Assembly: GCF_030463535.1 (NCBI RefSeq) | Contig: NC_132899.1 | Location: forward strand, 14,789,490-14,853,489 | Source of the DNA: Salminus brasiliensis | Taxonomy: Eukaryota > Chordata > Actinopteri > Characiformes > Bryconidae | Direction: 5' to 3' | DNA: 64,000 nt | In this document: one piece after another, positions 14,110 to 24,520 of the stretch | Numbering within the stretch: the stretch's first letter is position 1 | Layout of the letters: the number at the start of each line of letters is the position of its first letter | Program-made: the position numbers and the translations under genes | Notes under the pieces: generated by a model | What the model saw: the letters and a program-made list of their open reading frames with translations, nothing else | What the model was told of the DNA's origin: nothing | Database searches by the model: none

Positions 14110-16772
14110 TCATACAAACTCCAGCTTGCCGTGGCCTGTGTACATCCCCCAGTGCACAAGCGAGAGAAAGCGTTCCCCTCCTCCGCCGCCCCCTGCCAGG
14201 CTCAGCTCGGCCTGCCTCAGCTTATCACAGCCCAGACAACAGTTCTCATGTCCCGTCACAGGGACCATGCATTCCAGGTCCAGCTTGGCCACATGGCCCT
14301 TCTTGGCATGGTGGTGCCCGTGGAAGCTGTAGTGCAGACGGGAGAGCATCTGCTGCCTCTGGGCCCGCAGACGCTTGTTCTCGCTGCGCAGCATCCGCAG
14401 TGCCAGCATGATCAGAAGCACCAGGATGAGGCCTCCTGCAATGGGCACGGCAATCACTGCGGCGCGAAACCACACCTCTTTGGCCGAGGCCAACTCCTGA
14501 ACCCGCGTGATCAGGTTCTGGTTGGAGCCATCTGGCTGGTATCGGTCTGAAAGAGAAAAGGAGGGGGGGGCGGTCATTATCAAGAAGAACTTGACGAGAT
14601 CTTGCAGCATAAATGCGAGTTTTACTTTCAAATGTCGCCACTTTAAAGAGCATCTTTTTTTGGTTTTACTTTATTAGTAACCTCCACATATTCTAGGTGT
14701 AGCTTTTCATAAATGCAGCTTTAATTTATGTGACTAAAGTGTGCTCTGTTCAAGGATATGATTAGGGGCACATTCCAGCACAGTGGGAAAATTACATGAT
14801 CCACATGCAATAAAAAGTATGTGATCTGTATCCAAGCGCTCAAAGGTAAATTGCCTACTACCCACACACTCGCACTACACTGGAACCCATTAAATAACAG
14901 ACAGCAGCCTGAAGACATGGGAGCTATAAAAAATGTGAGTGTGTGTGTGCGCGCGCGTGTGTGTAATAAGCAATCACAAGGACCAAAGCTATAACCATTT
15001 CAAGGAAGACTAGCACAACAGTACAAATTAAATTAGTAAATAGAGTTGGAGATGCAATACATTAATATATTAATACATTAATACAAGTTTTTTTTTTATT
15101 GTTTCTGAACTTTTTTTTTTTTATTCTTTCTTACCTGTGGCGTCGCTCCGAGTGTGTGCAATATCAGGTAGTCCTCGGTAGTTGCACATGTCATCGTGAC
15201 AGCACTCAATGGGAGATGAGCCTCCATGTACAGTGTCCGTGTTCTTCTTGGGGCACACATCCACCGAGTTTAATAAGGGGTCCAGACACCCGTGTGTTAA
15301 CGGGGAGTTCGTATTGAGTGGGTCCAATACCTTGGTAAAACAAGCATTAAGCTCTGACTTGCACATGTATCCGGTGGCAACGCAGTGTGGAGCATCGCAG
15401 TAGCACCTGATCTCTCCTGTGAATGACAAAAGATTTATATGAATAAAGGAGATTTTTGTACTATTAGACACAAATCATCAATATGCACCAGGGCGTTACA
15501 TCCTTAAAACAGTGCGACTGAGCTGGTTGTAGAAAAAACTAAACGGCCCCCTGAATCTTCACGTGTTGTTGTTTTAACTGAATAGGCCGAGGTCCAACAA
15601 CTGCCACTTCATCCAAATATACACACTGTGCTCGCTGGGTAAAGTGACTGTCGAAGCCAGAGCCAAGATGTGAATTTGTGTGTTTCACTGCAGAATCAGC
15701 TAAAGTGATGTTGTAAACCACATGGCAGGCTGTTTTATAAGCTTTAGAGAGACTGTGCATTTGTCTACTTTTATTGCCTGTAAGGAAAGTATTCATTTCT
15801 TACTAATGCCAGTAGAATAAATATTCTGGACTTTGATATGAAAAAGCAATCAAATTAATCTTTGCTCAAATCTATATAACTTTCGGCAGAGCCCTAAATA
15901 AATATATTTGTGTCTATTTTTTATAAGATGTTCAATATGATATCCGTCACAGTGTTGAGGTCTGTTATCTTGTACTATAAAAAGCAAGAACTGTAGTTTA
16001 TCCTCAGTGGTTTGCGTGCCAGTCAGTCAATCAATTTCTTTCAGCCCAAATGGAAACTCTTAAAATCTGAAGTTTGCACGCAAGCTTACTCATGTTCAGA
16101 ACTGTGGATGCTTTTAATGTGAAGAGCACACACACGGTCTAGAAATGCAGCACAGATAAACAAGCCACCCCAGCCTGCTCTGGAAACAGTGTACTGAAAT
16201 ACCTACATGTCTGGGTATTTAGGTGGCCTCACCAAACTTACATATGAAAACAAATGACTTTAGAGCTTCATGTGTGTTAGAGATCACTGAACTTTTATTA
16301 GTCTGATCTACAAGAGAGAAAGCGTGCTTCTTGGCTCAATAATATTAGACTATTACTATATAGACTATTAGACTATAATATAGACCATTACAGACTTGAC
16401 CTCCTTTACTTCATGAGTTTGCTTCAGTAGTGTCCAGCTTGCTTTTCACTTTCCTTCACAGTTTTTACTTTTCTAACTCAACCTGATGTAGAAAGGTTAG
16501 TCTCTATTTTCAGATGTGGATGTTCATCTCCTAGCTGCCCATTTCTGTTATGTTTTCCCCCCCAGTCCTCTAATCTACGTGCCTTTCAGGGATTTCTTCC
16601 TTAACTTGTAGTAGGACCTGGTGTTCGCCTTTCTGTACCCAGGCTATAACTCTTCAGACCCTTGCTGTGTGGGACAGAGCGGACTGGTGTGCCTACCTTT
16701 AGCGAGGAGGACGGCCATCGCACACAGCTCCAGCTGAAACCAAAGCGAAACCAGGCTGGAATGGCGATCCAT
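14110..16772 (-). CDS. bambi: BAMBI, BMP and activin membrane-bound inhibitor (complete, 3 exons)
   Basis: Exons 16697..16772, 15135..15416 and 14110..14546 (795 nt, 264 aa) join in frame at GT-AG introns. BAMBI is a TGF-beta-family pseudoreceptor: it has a type I receptor-like ectodomain but no kinase, and it dampens BMP, activin and TGF-beta signalling at the plasma membrane. Exon 1 encodes a signal peptide beginning MDRHSS. Exon 2 encodes the cysteine-rich ectodomain (EIRCYCDAPHCVATGYMC near its start, ECCHDDMCNYRG near its end). Exon 3 carries a transmembrane helix at about residues 148-169, preceded by KEVWFRAAV, and a short cytosolic tail ending HGKLEFV. Length fits the family (human about 260 aa). 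The chosen ATG gives the conserved N-terminus directly. The tail has a six-glycine run just before FLSLVHWGMY that I do not recall from the mammalian protein. Teleosts can have two bambi paralogues; I cannot tell which this is. Confidence 0.97.
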
Positions 16773-17200
16773 TTACGACAACTCTTCCCGGTCCTTCAAG
16801 CCTGTGGCAAGACCCTCCAAATCGGTTCTGTGACAACGACCCGCTTTCTACATGTGCTTTATACACATCACTGCATTCCCATAGATCCGTAGGTTACATA
16901 GTGTCCACACAGCGCCCGGACACTCAGAAGCCCTCCAGCTCTCTCCCCGGATCCATAGACAAGCAGAGGAAGCCCAGTTGTACGGAGACTTGCCGAGAAA
17001 CAAGCCTGAAGCTGCACTTACACGTAACGACCGACAATTTCGAAAACAACGTCGAAAAAGCTTCAGAAATACTGATTTAAAAAAAAAAACACACGAAAAG
17101 AAACACGGTTTAATCCAAGAGTGCTGAGGCTTGGACAGCGACCTCTCACACCACGGCTCTGGACGCTCACAGCAGACAGCGTCAGGCCACAGTTATGAGG

Positions 17201-17351
17201 CTCCGCGTAGCCACACCCCCGGCGACGCTCATTGGGCGAGTTTGCTGCTTTATTTACATACTCTGTGCGGTGGAAGGGCACCCGTAAGGGACTCCGCGTC
17301 GCCACGCCCCCGGGCAACACTCATTGGACGAGCTCGTCGCCTCATTTACAT
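17201..17351 (-). promoter_or_regulatory. bambi: Putative BAMBI proximal promoter with duplicated CCAAT/GC-box module
   Basis: Two diverged copies of a module of about 60 bp lie at 17201..17259 and 17292..17351, roughly 430-580 bp upstream of the BAMBI ATG. Each has, in the same order, ctccgcgt, a GC/KLF-type box (ccacaccccc or ccacgccccc), an inverted CCAAT box (attgg at 17231 and 17323) and atttacat. The area is CpG-rich against an AT-rich background, as expected of a vertebrate promoter. A TATAAA on the minus strand near 16856..16861 is a possible alternative core. The transcription start site is inferred, not seen. Confidence 0.5.
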
Positions 17352-17941
17352 GCGAAATTCGTTGGCGTTCAGGCTTAGATTAAGAGCCGAGACGGTTGAA
17401 ATAAATCAAAAGACTGACAAGTGGGGATTAATGCACTGTATCACTTATTCTCTGGTGTTTGTGAGCCTGTAAATCATTCATAATTGGTAATATATTGGTA
17501 AAAGGCTAAAATTAAACATTAATTTCACATCTTCAGTTTTATAAAGCCCAAATATTTTAAAAGCTAGCTGGCTACCCCATCCGGCAGATCCCCGTTACCC
17601 CGCTGGGTAGCTATGAAGGGGTAGCTAGCTACTTTAGCCGTTAGCCTGCTTACAAATCGTGGTTTTGTGTAGGTCTCGTTAAATATCACCTACAAAACGT
17701 TAAATGTTACCTACGCGTAATTTTATGGGATTTAGTTTGTCAGCATTTGTTAGCCAAATTAACGTCGGGCATGAGTTACTGAAGCATGGCTACTGAAGTC
17801 TCGAAAGGTCGCGGAAAACCGGATGTACGAACTGAGACTAAGCGGTTAGATAAATTAGCAATCCAAAGAGACACATGGCGCCAGAGAGACGACACACACA
17901 GACAGGGCCACTCAATTACCCCCAAGACAATCCCATGCAAA

Positions 17942-17950
17942 ACACACACA

Positions 17951-18001
<51 letters not shown>
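17942..18001. repeat. Compound (AC)n(AG)n microsatellite
   Basis: About 28 bp of AC repeats pass directly into about 32 bp of AG repeats, roughly 600 bp beyond the BAMBI promoter module. Confidence 0.95.
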
Positions 18002-18005
<4 letters not shown>

Positions 18006-18864
18006 CTCCGATCGATATCTCTACAGCCCGAGCAGTCTGTTCATATGTTTATCATTTGGTTAGGACAGGACGAGTCCTACTGTTTGAAGCTGAGCGAAAA
18101 TATCAAACTACAGCCGATCTGGAATAAACTACTGACCTAAACACTCAGATCTGTAGGAATAAAAAAATAATAGTCATATATAAACATTAAAATATAACCC
18201 TTATGACCAAACTTTACAGGGTTCGTATAGAGTCTTACTTCAGCCAATACTAAAGTACCTGCAGTACTATAGGACACACATGTCCAGCTCTATAGGCACT
18301 GTGAATTACTTAGCACTAATTATTATTATTATTATTATTATTATTATCATAATGATTAAGCTGGAACTAAATGCAGACAAAGTGCTCCTTTTGTAAATTA
18401 GATACAGATACAATATATAAATCTTAGTATATCCCAGTTTTATATTTTATTACGGACTAATTAAAATGAATAATTGTGAAAATCCAATCAGAATGGACCA
18501 CCAGACTCACAGATTGCTGGGTTTGATCACTGAAGTGTCTAACTGAGCTTTTCCTATGTTTCATTACACTACTCTCGACCTACAAACCTGCGTGTCTCCT
18601 GTCTCTTTATAGGCAGGACTCATAAAGTGGCGCCTAAAACGCAAATTCTTTAAACAAATACATAAAAACTGCAGCCCAGGCTGACAAATACAGTAAGTTT
18701 GTGATGCGATGTGCTGTAGTGAAGATATAATCACTGTGACTGCTGATAGCTGCTGGTGGAGAGCAGCTGTTGAAACGGCACACACAGACAGAGAGGCGCT
18801 CAGGCCTCATTGCCCTTTGCCTGCTGATAGACGGCCATCGGTTCAGGGTCAGAGGGGGAAAGGA

Positions 18865-18900
<36 letters not shown>
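18865..18900. repeat. (AC)n microsatellite
   Basis: A perfect AC tract of about 36 bp in the BAMBI-WAC intergenic region. Confidence 0.95.
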
Positions 18901-18904
<4 letters not shown>

Positions 18905-19734
18905 ACTGACTGGATCGGCAGCAATTGTTATAATTGTTGGTAATTTGGCTGAGGCGCCAGTCTATTCAGACTCTGAACTCAATGGCTATAGGCGCTCCCC
19001 ACACCTTTAATTACCAGTCTTCACACGTTTTGGGAAGAAAAAGGAGCAAGACCAAAGGGATCAGGAAAGTTATGAATAAATTGAAGAAGGAGGAATACTC
19101 AGAATAGAGGCCAGAGTAGAAAATAAACATGGGGACCTGTTCCACACAGTCCACTTTACCTCTTCTCCTTCTTCTGCCACTGCAGGCTTGTAATGTCAGA
19201 GTCACCCAAACCTCTTAACCTTCTAATAAAGCCGGAAAACGCGATTCCTGCTCTTATCGACTTCGTGCTCATGGCCTAGGCCTAAACGTCTAAACAGTCT
19301 GTGGTCGTGCTGTTAGTGGAACCACGTGCAGTGAGTGAGTGAGTGCTGCCCCCTAGGGTTTAATGTCAGGACTGCACACAAGGTTTATTTATTCAATGTG
19401 TTGTTTTTCTAAATGAAAACCCTAAAGAGCAGCTGTGGAGAACCTCTGCCCTGGATGATCATATTCCTGCACAGGTTTGTGCTTTTCTTGTTTAAGCAGA
19501 CCTGATTCAACCCATTCAACCCATTAACTAAGTATCAGGTTTCTGTGATTTCTGCAAGGAAATCACCAAACTGTGCTGGCCTGTGGTCCTCGGTCCCCCA
19601 CCCCTGCTTTCGAGGGGCCAAACTATGTTCTTCCTTCCAATTATAAAACTCTATTTATTTTTCTTTCATTTAAAATGATAAAAATACAGCAAGAATAAAA
19701 CATACCATAATATGTGTACATACTACATTCAAGC

Positions 19735-19885
19735 TCTATTTTAATTATATAGCGCTTTTAACAAGAGATCTGGGTGCAAGCCCCAAGTGAGCAGGCCAAA
19801 ACACTGCCAAGAAGAAACCTTGAGAGGAACCAAGTCTCAAAAGTGCAACCCATCTCCCTCTGGTCGACAACGGATAGAAAAACAA
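19735..19885 (+). repeat. Interspersed repeat family R4 copy
   Basis: Contains tatatagcgcttttaac, agccccaagtgagcaggcc and gagaggaaccaagtctcaaa. Related copies are at 20812..20985, 53570..53690 and 54044..54260, all on the plus strand. This is a common fish non-coding repeat (consensus of the type ttatttgtatagcgctttt ... gaggaaccagactcaaaggg). Confidence 0.55.
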
Positions 19886-20146
19886 ACACAGCAAAAGCAT
19901 GAAATAATGAAGTAACTACTCGATACACAGTAATTAAAAACTAATGAATAAATAGAAGTTAGACTGAAGTGCTCAGAGGTAACCAGTGAAAACCAGTGAT
20001 TAAGGTTTAGAAGTCTTGTCACTGGGATTGAAGATGAGAAGTCAGTTTTATGTACAGGATTTAATTTTTTTTTTTTTTTTTTGGAAAATCCATGAAACAT
20101 GCAATTTAAGCAGGGCTACCCAAATCTGTGGAATGAACAAACCCTG

Positions 20147-20690
20147 TCCAAATGTTTGTGGACACCCCTTCTAATGAATGCATTCGGTTATTTTGTGGTT
20201 GGTGTGGCGCAACAGATAACACCACTACCTGCCATTGAGTTCAATTCCCGGTCTGGGTGACTATACTGCGCTACACCAATAAGAGTCCTTGGGTCAGACT
20301 CCTAACACTACATTGGCCCACCTCTGTAATATGAATAACCTTGTATGTCGCTCTGGATAAGAGCGTCTGCTAAATGCCATAAATGTACATGTAAATGTAT
20401 TTTATGTTGCACCCATTGCTGACACAGATGTGCAAGTGCAGCAGTGTGTAAATACAACACCCTTGATCAAGCCCCCCAGAATTGAGCTGTGGAGCTGTGG
20501 AGCTGTGTTCTCTGGAATGATGGTGCCCCCTCCAGTACTTTTGGGATGACTTTGGGAGTCAGGGATGAGGTGGGTCGCTGAATGCAATCCAATCCTGCAA
20601 TGCACCAAAATCTAGTAGAAAGCCTTCCCTGGACAGTAGAGACAGTTACTCCAACAAAAGCAGGATAAACTCTTTTTTTACCTTGATTTT
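20147..20690 (+). repeat. Interspersed repeat R1, interrupted by a SINE
   Basis: The 5' part (ccaaatgtttgtggacaccc, aatgaatgcattcggttatt) ends abruptly at about 20193. The body resumes at about 20406 with ttgcacccattgctgacaca and continues to aaaagcaggataaactc. Comparison with the uninterrupted copy at 43915 shows that the 20194..20405 SINE sits in the middle. Confidence 0.65.
20194..20405 (+). repeat. SINE family A copy, nested in R1
   Basis: A tRNA-derived head (ggtgtggcgcaacagataac; B box gagttcaattcccggt), the body motif accaataagagtccttggg and a well-preserved tail (gtcgctctggataagagcgt then ctgctaaatgccataaatgt). It is the best-preserved copy of the family here. Confidence 0.7.
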
Positions 20691-20811
20691 TAAAGAAATA
20701 AGATAAATAAAATAAAATATTTTTATTACATACACTTTTATTCACTTATTGTTTTCTTTGAATAAAAAGTCCTGAATAAATAGGGGAATTGAACATTAAC
20801 ATTCTTAAATA

Positions 20812-20985
20812 AATTTATTTCACAAGCAGCTTTACAGAAAGCCCCAAGTGAGCAAGCCAGGCATGACTGTGGCAAGGAAAATCCCCCACAGAGCGATAGG
20901 AAGTAATCCTGAGAGGAACCAAGACTCTAAAGGGGAACTCATTCTCCTCTATTCAACGCCAGATAGCAAAACAGAATAACAGCAT
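20812..20985 (+). repeat. Interspersed repeat family R4 copy
   Basis: Shares caagcagctttacagaaagc, agccccaagtgagcaagcca and gagaggaaccaagactctaa with the 19735 and 54044 copies. No coding capacity. Confidence 0.55.
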
Positions 20986-21129
20986 AATAAGAGTCATGAA
21001 AATAGTAAAAAAGAAAAGTATTAATCCATATAACCAACCAATGAAAATGAAGTCCTGGTGTTAGAATCTGTGTTCACTGTGAGGATGTTAGTATGAACAG
21101 GTAAGGAGCTCAGAGTTTGGGACATGTGC

Positions 21130-21665
21130 AATGTCTAAGCATCGTGTAGGTTTAGTTTAGTCACCAGCCCAAAAATAGACCGTAAGAGAGAAGTGATGAT
21201 GGACTTTTCACTAAAGTCTCCACGAATAGTGTCTGCATATTCAACATAACTAATAATGGACATCATATTGGATATCAGTGACGGGCCTTCAGTCATCATT
21301 TTAGTGACAGGCTGCTTCACCCCAAGTGTGTGAAGGAGCGGTATCGCAGGTCCTTCCTTCCTGCTGCCGTCAGACTTCACAACCAGCACTGCTCCCGGCA
21401 GACCACATACACACACACTTAAACTACACACACATGTTCAGGGAACAGAGGTCCCTTAATGTAAAAATACCATGTGCAATTAAGAGTCATTTGCAATAAT
21501 CTGTAAATAATATTGTTATTGCTTTTTTATTTCTTATTTATATTGTATAGTGTAAATTATTTCTCTACATTTTTGTGAGTGTCTTGCTATCCCTTTCTGC
21601 TGTGACACTGAGAATGTCCCCACTGTGGGACTAATAAAGGATTATCTTATCTTATCTTATCATTA
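21130..21665 (+). mobile_element. Non-LTR retrotransposon 3' end with (TTATC)n tail
   Basis: The plus strand encodes remnants of a reverse-transcriptase C-terminus (KERYRRSFLPAAVRLHNQHC at about 21333..21392), followed by an AT-rich 3' UTR with cactgtgggactaataaagg and a tail of ttatc repeats (about 21641..21660). This closing sequence is typical of a LINE family abundant in teleosts. It is 5' truncated. Confidence 0.7.
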
Positions 21666-22539
21666 CTACACGAAATTAACTTTGAATCTGTACACAGTTT
21701 CTTCCCTTTCACCACCAGAGAACATCATTCTTTTAGTCTGCACAGTTTTAATGCCTACACTACACTCCGTCACTGCCATTTCTGCTCAACCCAGCCAAGG
21801 CCATCAGCTTTTCCTGCACGTTATCGTTTTCCCAGTATTACTGTGTGTCTACACATGTAGAGCTTATAGAATCCAAACACTACCAACACTGTTTTTGTGT
21901 GGAAATAAAGATCTTTGAAACGTCTAGAGCAACAGTGTTCACACCGAGTGATACTTCACCAAGGGGCCACGATGGCTGTGAAGAAATCTAAAGAAATAGT
22001 CTCATTAGCTATTGACAGCTAATGTGTATGATCAGCTTGTGATCTACAAGAGAAACTCGAAAAAAAGAATAAAAGGTGGTGTGAATGTGTGCAGACTTAC
22101 CTGCTTTCTTTTAGGGAGGGGTCGTCAAGCCACAGTTGAAAGAGGGAGATCTTGAGAGGGGTGTGAAAGGCTTGTGGCTCTGTTTACACATTACGTGTTT
22201 ATTGTTCACACCTTTAAAGAGAGAGATACAAACAGACTGAAGGAGACGTAGAGGTGTAAGGGAGTTGATCGAGACGGGGGGTGGGGGGGTGCTCAGACAC
22301 AGACGTGACGGGTCTGGGTGAAAGTGAGAGAATGGGAATAAGAATATGAGAGAGAGAGAGAGACGGAGGGGCTCTACCCAAAGACTGGTTATGGTTAGGC
22401 TGAGGGAGATTGTAAAACGCCCTGACAAAAAATATAGCTTGCAACTCTTGAGGTAGTCCATTGTGGATTTTGCAGTGTATATCCTGCTGTCTTCAGTTTT
22501 TTATAGACGTTGTGGCTTCCAAAATTTGCTGGGTTTCCT

Positions 22540-23060
22540 TTTTTTTTTTTTTATTGTTCCCTCCTCTACTGAAAGGGTTCCAGTGCCACTGGCTGCAGTA
22601 CAAGCCCAAAGCATGACTGATCTAACCCTGTGCTTAACAGTTGGAATTCTGCACCTTTAAACTTTGCTCTGCGTGGCCAAAAAGCTCTATTTTAACTATA
22701 TCGGCCCAAAATACTTTTGCTAAATGAATCAGGTCTGTTTAGATGTTGTTTGAAAACGTCTGATGTCTCGGGACTGACATCCTACTGATGACTCATCTGT
22801 GAAGGTCATAATTGTGCAGGCGTCGCTGCACAGTAGAACAGTGCACCACCACTCCAGAGTCTGTTAAATATTTTTTAAATGCTTTTGCAGTCAGACAGGG
22901 CTGCCTTTGCTTTTCTAGCAATCCTATGAGCATTTCTTTCTGAAAGTGGTCTTTGTTCCTCAACCTGACAATTCCTGTTAATTGCCATTTCTTAATTACA
23001 TTATGAACCAAAGAAATGTCTACCTACAAACACTTTGCTCCCTATTTACTGTCTTCTCCT
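22540..23060 (-). pseudogene. Tc1-like transposase relic
   Basis: The minus-strand frame 22793..23011 reads VHNVIKKWQLTGIV, then LTAKAFKKYLTDSGVVVHCS and TVQRRLH, matching the paired helix-turn-helix region of Tc1/mariner transposases. Further along the minus strand, with stops and frameshifts, come a piece resembling the ELFG catalytic-region motif and sequence for AASGTGTLS. The catalytic DDE region is broken, so the copy is dead. Confidence 0.7.
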
Positions 23061-23256
23061 GCTGTGTAGGCATCAATATAAGCACCTGCTTAGAGGAACC
23101 AGTGACTGCTGATTGTTGGGAGTTTTTGGGAGTCTGAGAATGTAGAAACCTTTGAAATGTGCATCACCTGGCATTTCTTAATGACGATTGTGAACAAGCC
23201 TAAGCCCCAAACAAGCTAATTAACTTCTGAGACCTTGATAAATGGTCAATTTTAGG

Positions 23257-23700
23257 CCCCATCCACACGTATCCGGATAGTTTAAAAAAAAGAATAAAGG
23301 TTTCCCTCTCTCAGTTTTCAAATATATTTTTATCCACACAGACACTACAATGCTTGTCCTGAGCCTGCTAGCTCTGTATGGGCCGATTCAGTACCTCATA
23401 AAGCAAGACACCAAAACACCACGAAAAAGTAAGAAGGTCAGTTTAGTAAAGGTGTGATGACGGGATGACACTGACTTTATTTTAAGGATTATGTATTTTC
23501 AAAATCTGCATTCCCACAGTTTCACAGCAGATTACATTCATACTTCCTACTTTTGATTGACCAGGTTAAGCATGGTTTAGGTTAACACAGTAAACTCAAT
23601 CCCTTCACTACGTTTATCTGTCCTGAGGTTTTGTCTGCGTTACGGCCTCAACAAAGTATTTGGTCACTGTGTTGTCAGTGTGTGGACGGGGAAACCGGTA
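23257..23700. mobile_element. Putative non-autonomous TIR element
   Basis: The left end reads ccccatccacacgtatccgg and the right end, about 440 bp away, reads gtgtgtggacggggaaaccgg. These are imperfect inverted repeats of one another (ccNNtccacac...). There is no coding capacity. Target-site duplications could not be assigned. Confidence 0.4.
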
Positions 23701-24264
23701 AGGTCACACCGCATACATGTTTCTGGCTGGATCTCACATACCTCCTTACATATGTATATAGTGAAGTCATAAAACTACTCCAACTAAAATGTCTACATGC
23801 AAATAGCAGCAGATTTTACATTTTAGATTTCAACATTCGAATAAATGTATATACTGCTCCATTACAAATACATACACACTACATCATTTTATAATTCATC
23901 CAAAACCTTTATTTTAAGCATTATTATCTTAATTTACAAATGCTGTTGCCACTGAGAGTGAATGAGCATGTTGGGGGAAATTGTACAGATAGCACCTAAC
24001 TGAAGGATAGGGTCTTTATATAACCATTAAGATGAGAAAGCTGAAGAGGACGGTCAGGAGCACCTTGTGGCATTGTACTTTAGTCTGTTAAAAATAATAA
24101 CTACATGCCTGTACAGAAGCAGAGTGTCACCGGGTCAGTTCACACTATGATCCAGTATATGTGGGCTTGTCTTTTAAAAGTTAAATACAAAACATTACAG
24201 AATAAACATGACCATCAAATTACTGGGCTCTTCTCTTTTTCTGAGTCACAAGAACCCTAGACCA

Positions 24265-24520
24265 GAATGGAGAAGTGGTTAGAAAAGTGGACTCAGGACT
24301 GGAAGGTGGCTGGCTCACACCCCTGGGCCAGCAGTGGGCTCTTTCTCCTCTCTCAACATTCGGAGCTGAGGTCTCCTTGAAATAGGCACTTTACCCCCAG
24401 GTGCTCCACATTCGGTGCTGGGGTGGCTGCTCACTGCTATAGGTGTGTGTTCCCACAGTCCCAATTACTAGTGTGTGTTCAGATGGGTTAAACGTAGAGG
24501 CTGTATTCTGCAGTACAATG
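24265..24520 (+). repeat. SINE family B copy (diverged)
   Basis: A tRNA-like head (agaagtggttagaaaagtgg; ctggctcacacccctggg), then ccagcagtgggctctttctc and a 3' part with gtgttcagatgggttaaacg. It matches the cleaner copies at 34288..34540 and 44330..44613. Confidence 0.55.

Noticed and set aside
14131-14653. Open frames of 139 codons (+) and 135 codons (-) over BAMBI exon 3
   Set aside because: Both overlap the conserved BAMBI frame out of phase. Only the 14110..14546 frame matches a known protein and splices in phase.
18634-18924. Cys/Val-rich frames over (AC)n tracts, here and at 17776, 28341 and 43176
   Set aside because: They arise from translating dinucleotide repeats (VCVCVC, THTHTH, IYIYIY) and are not genes.
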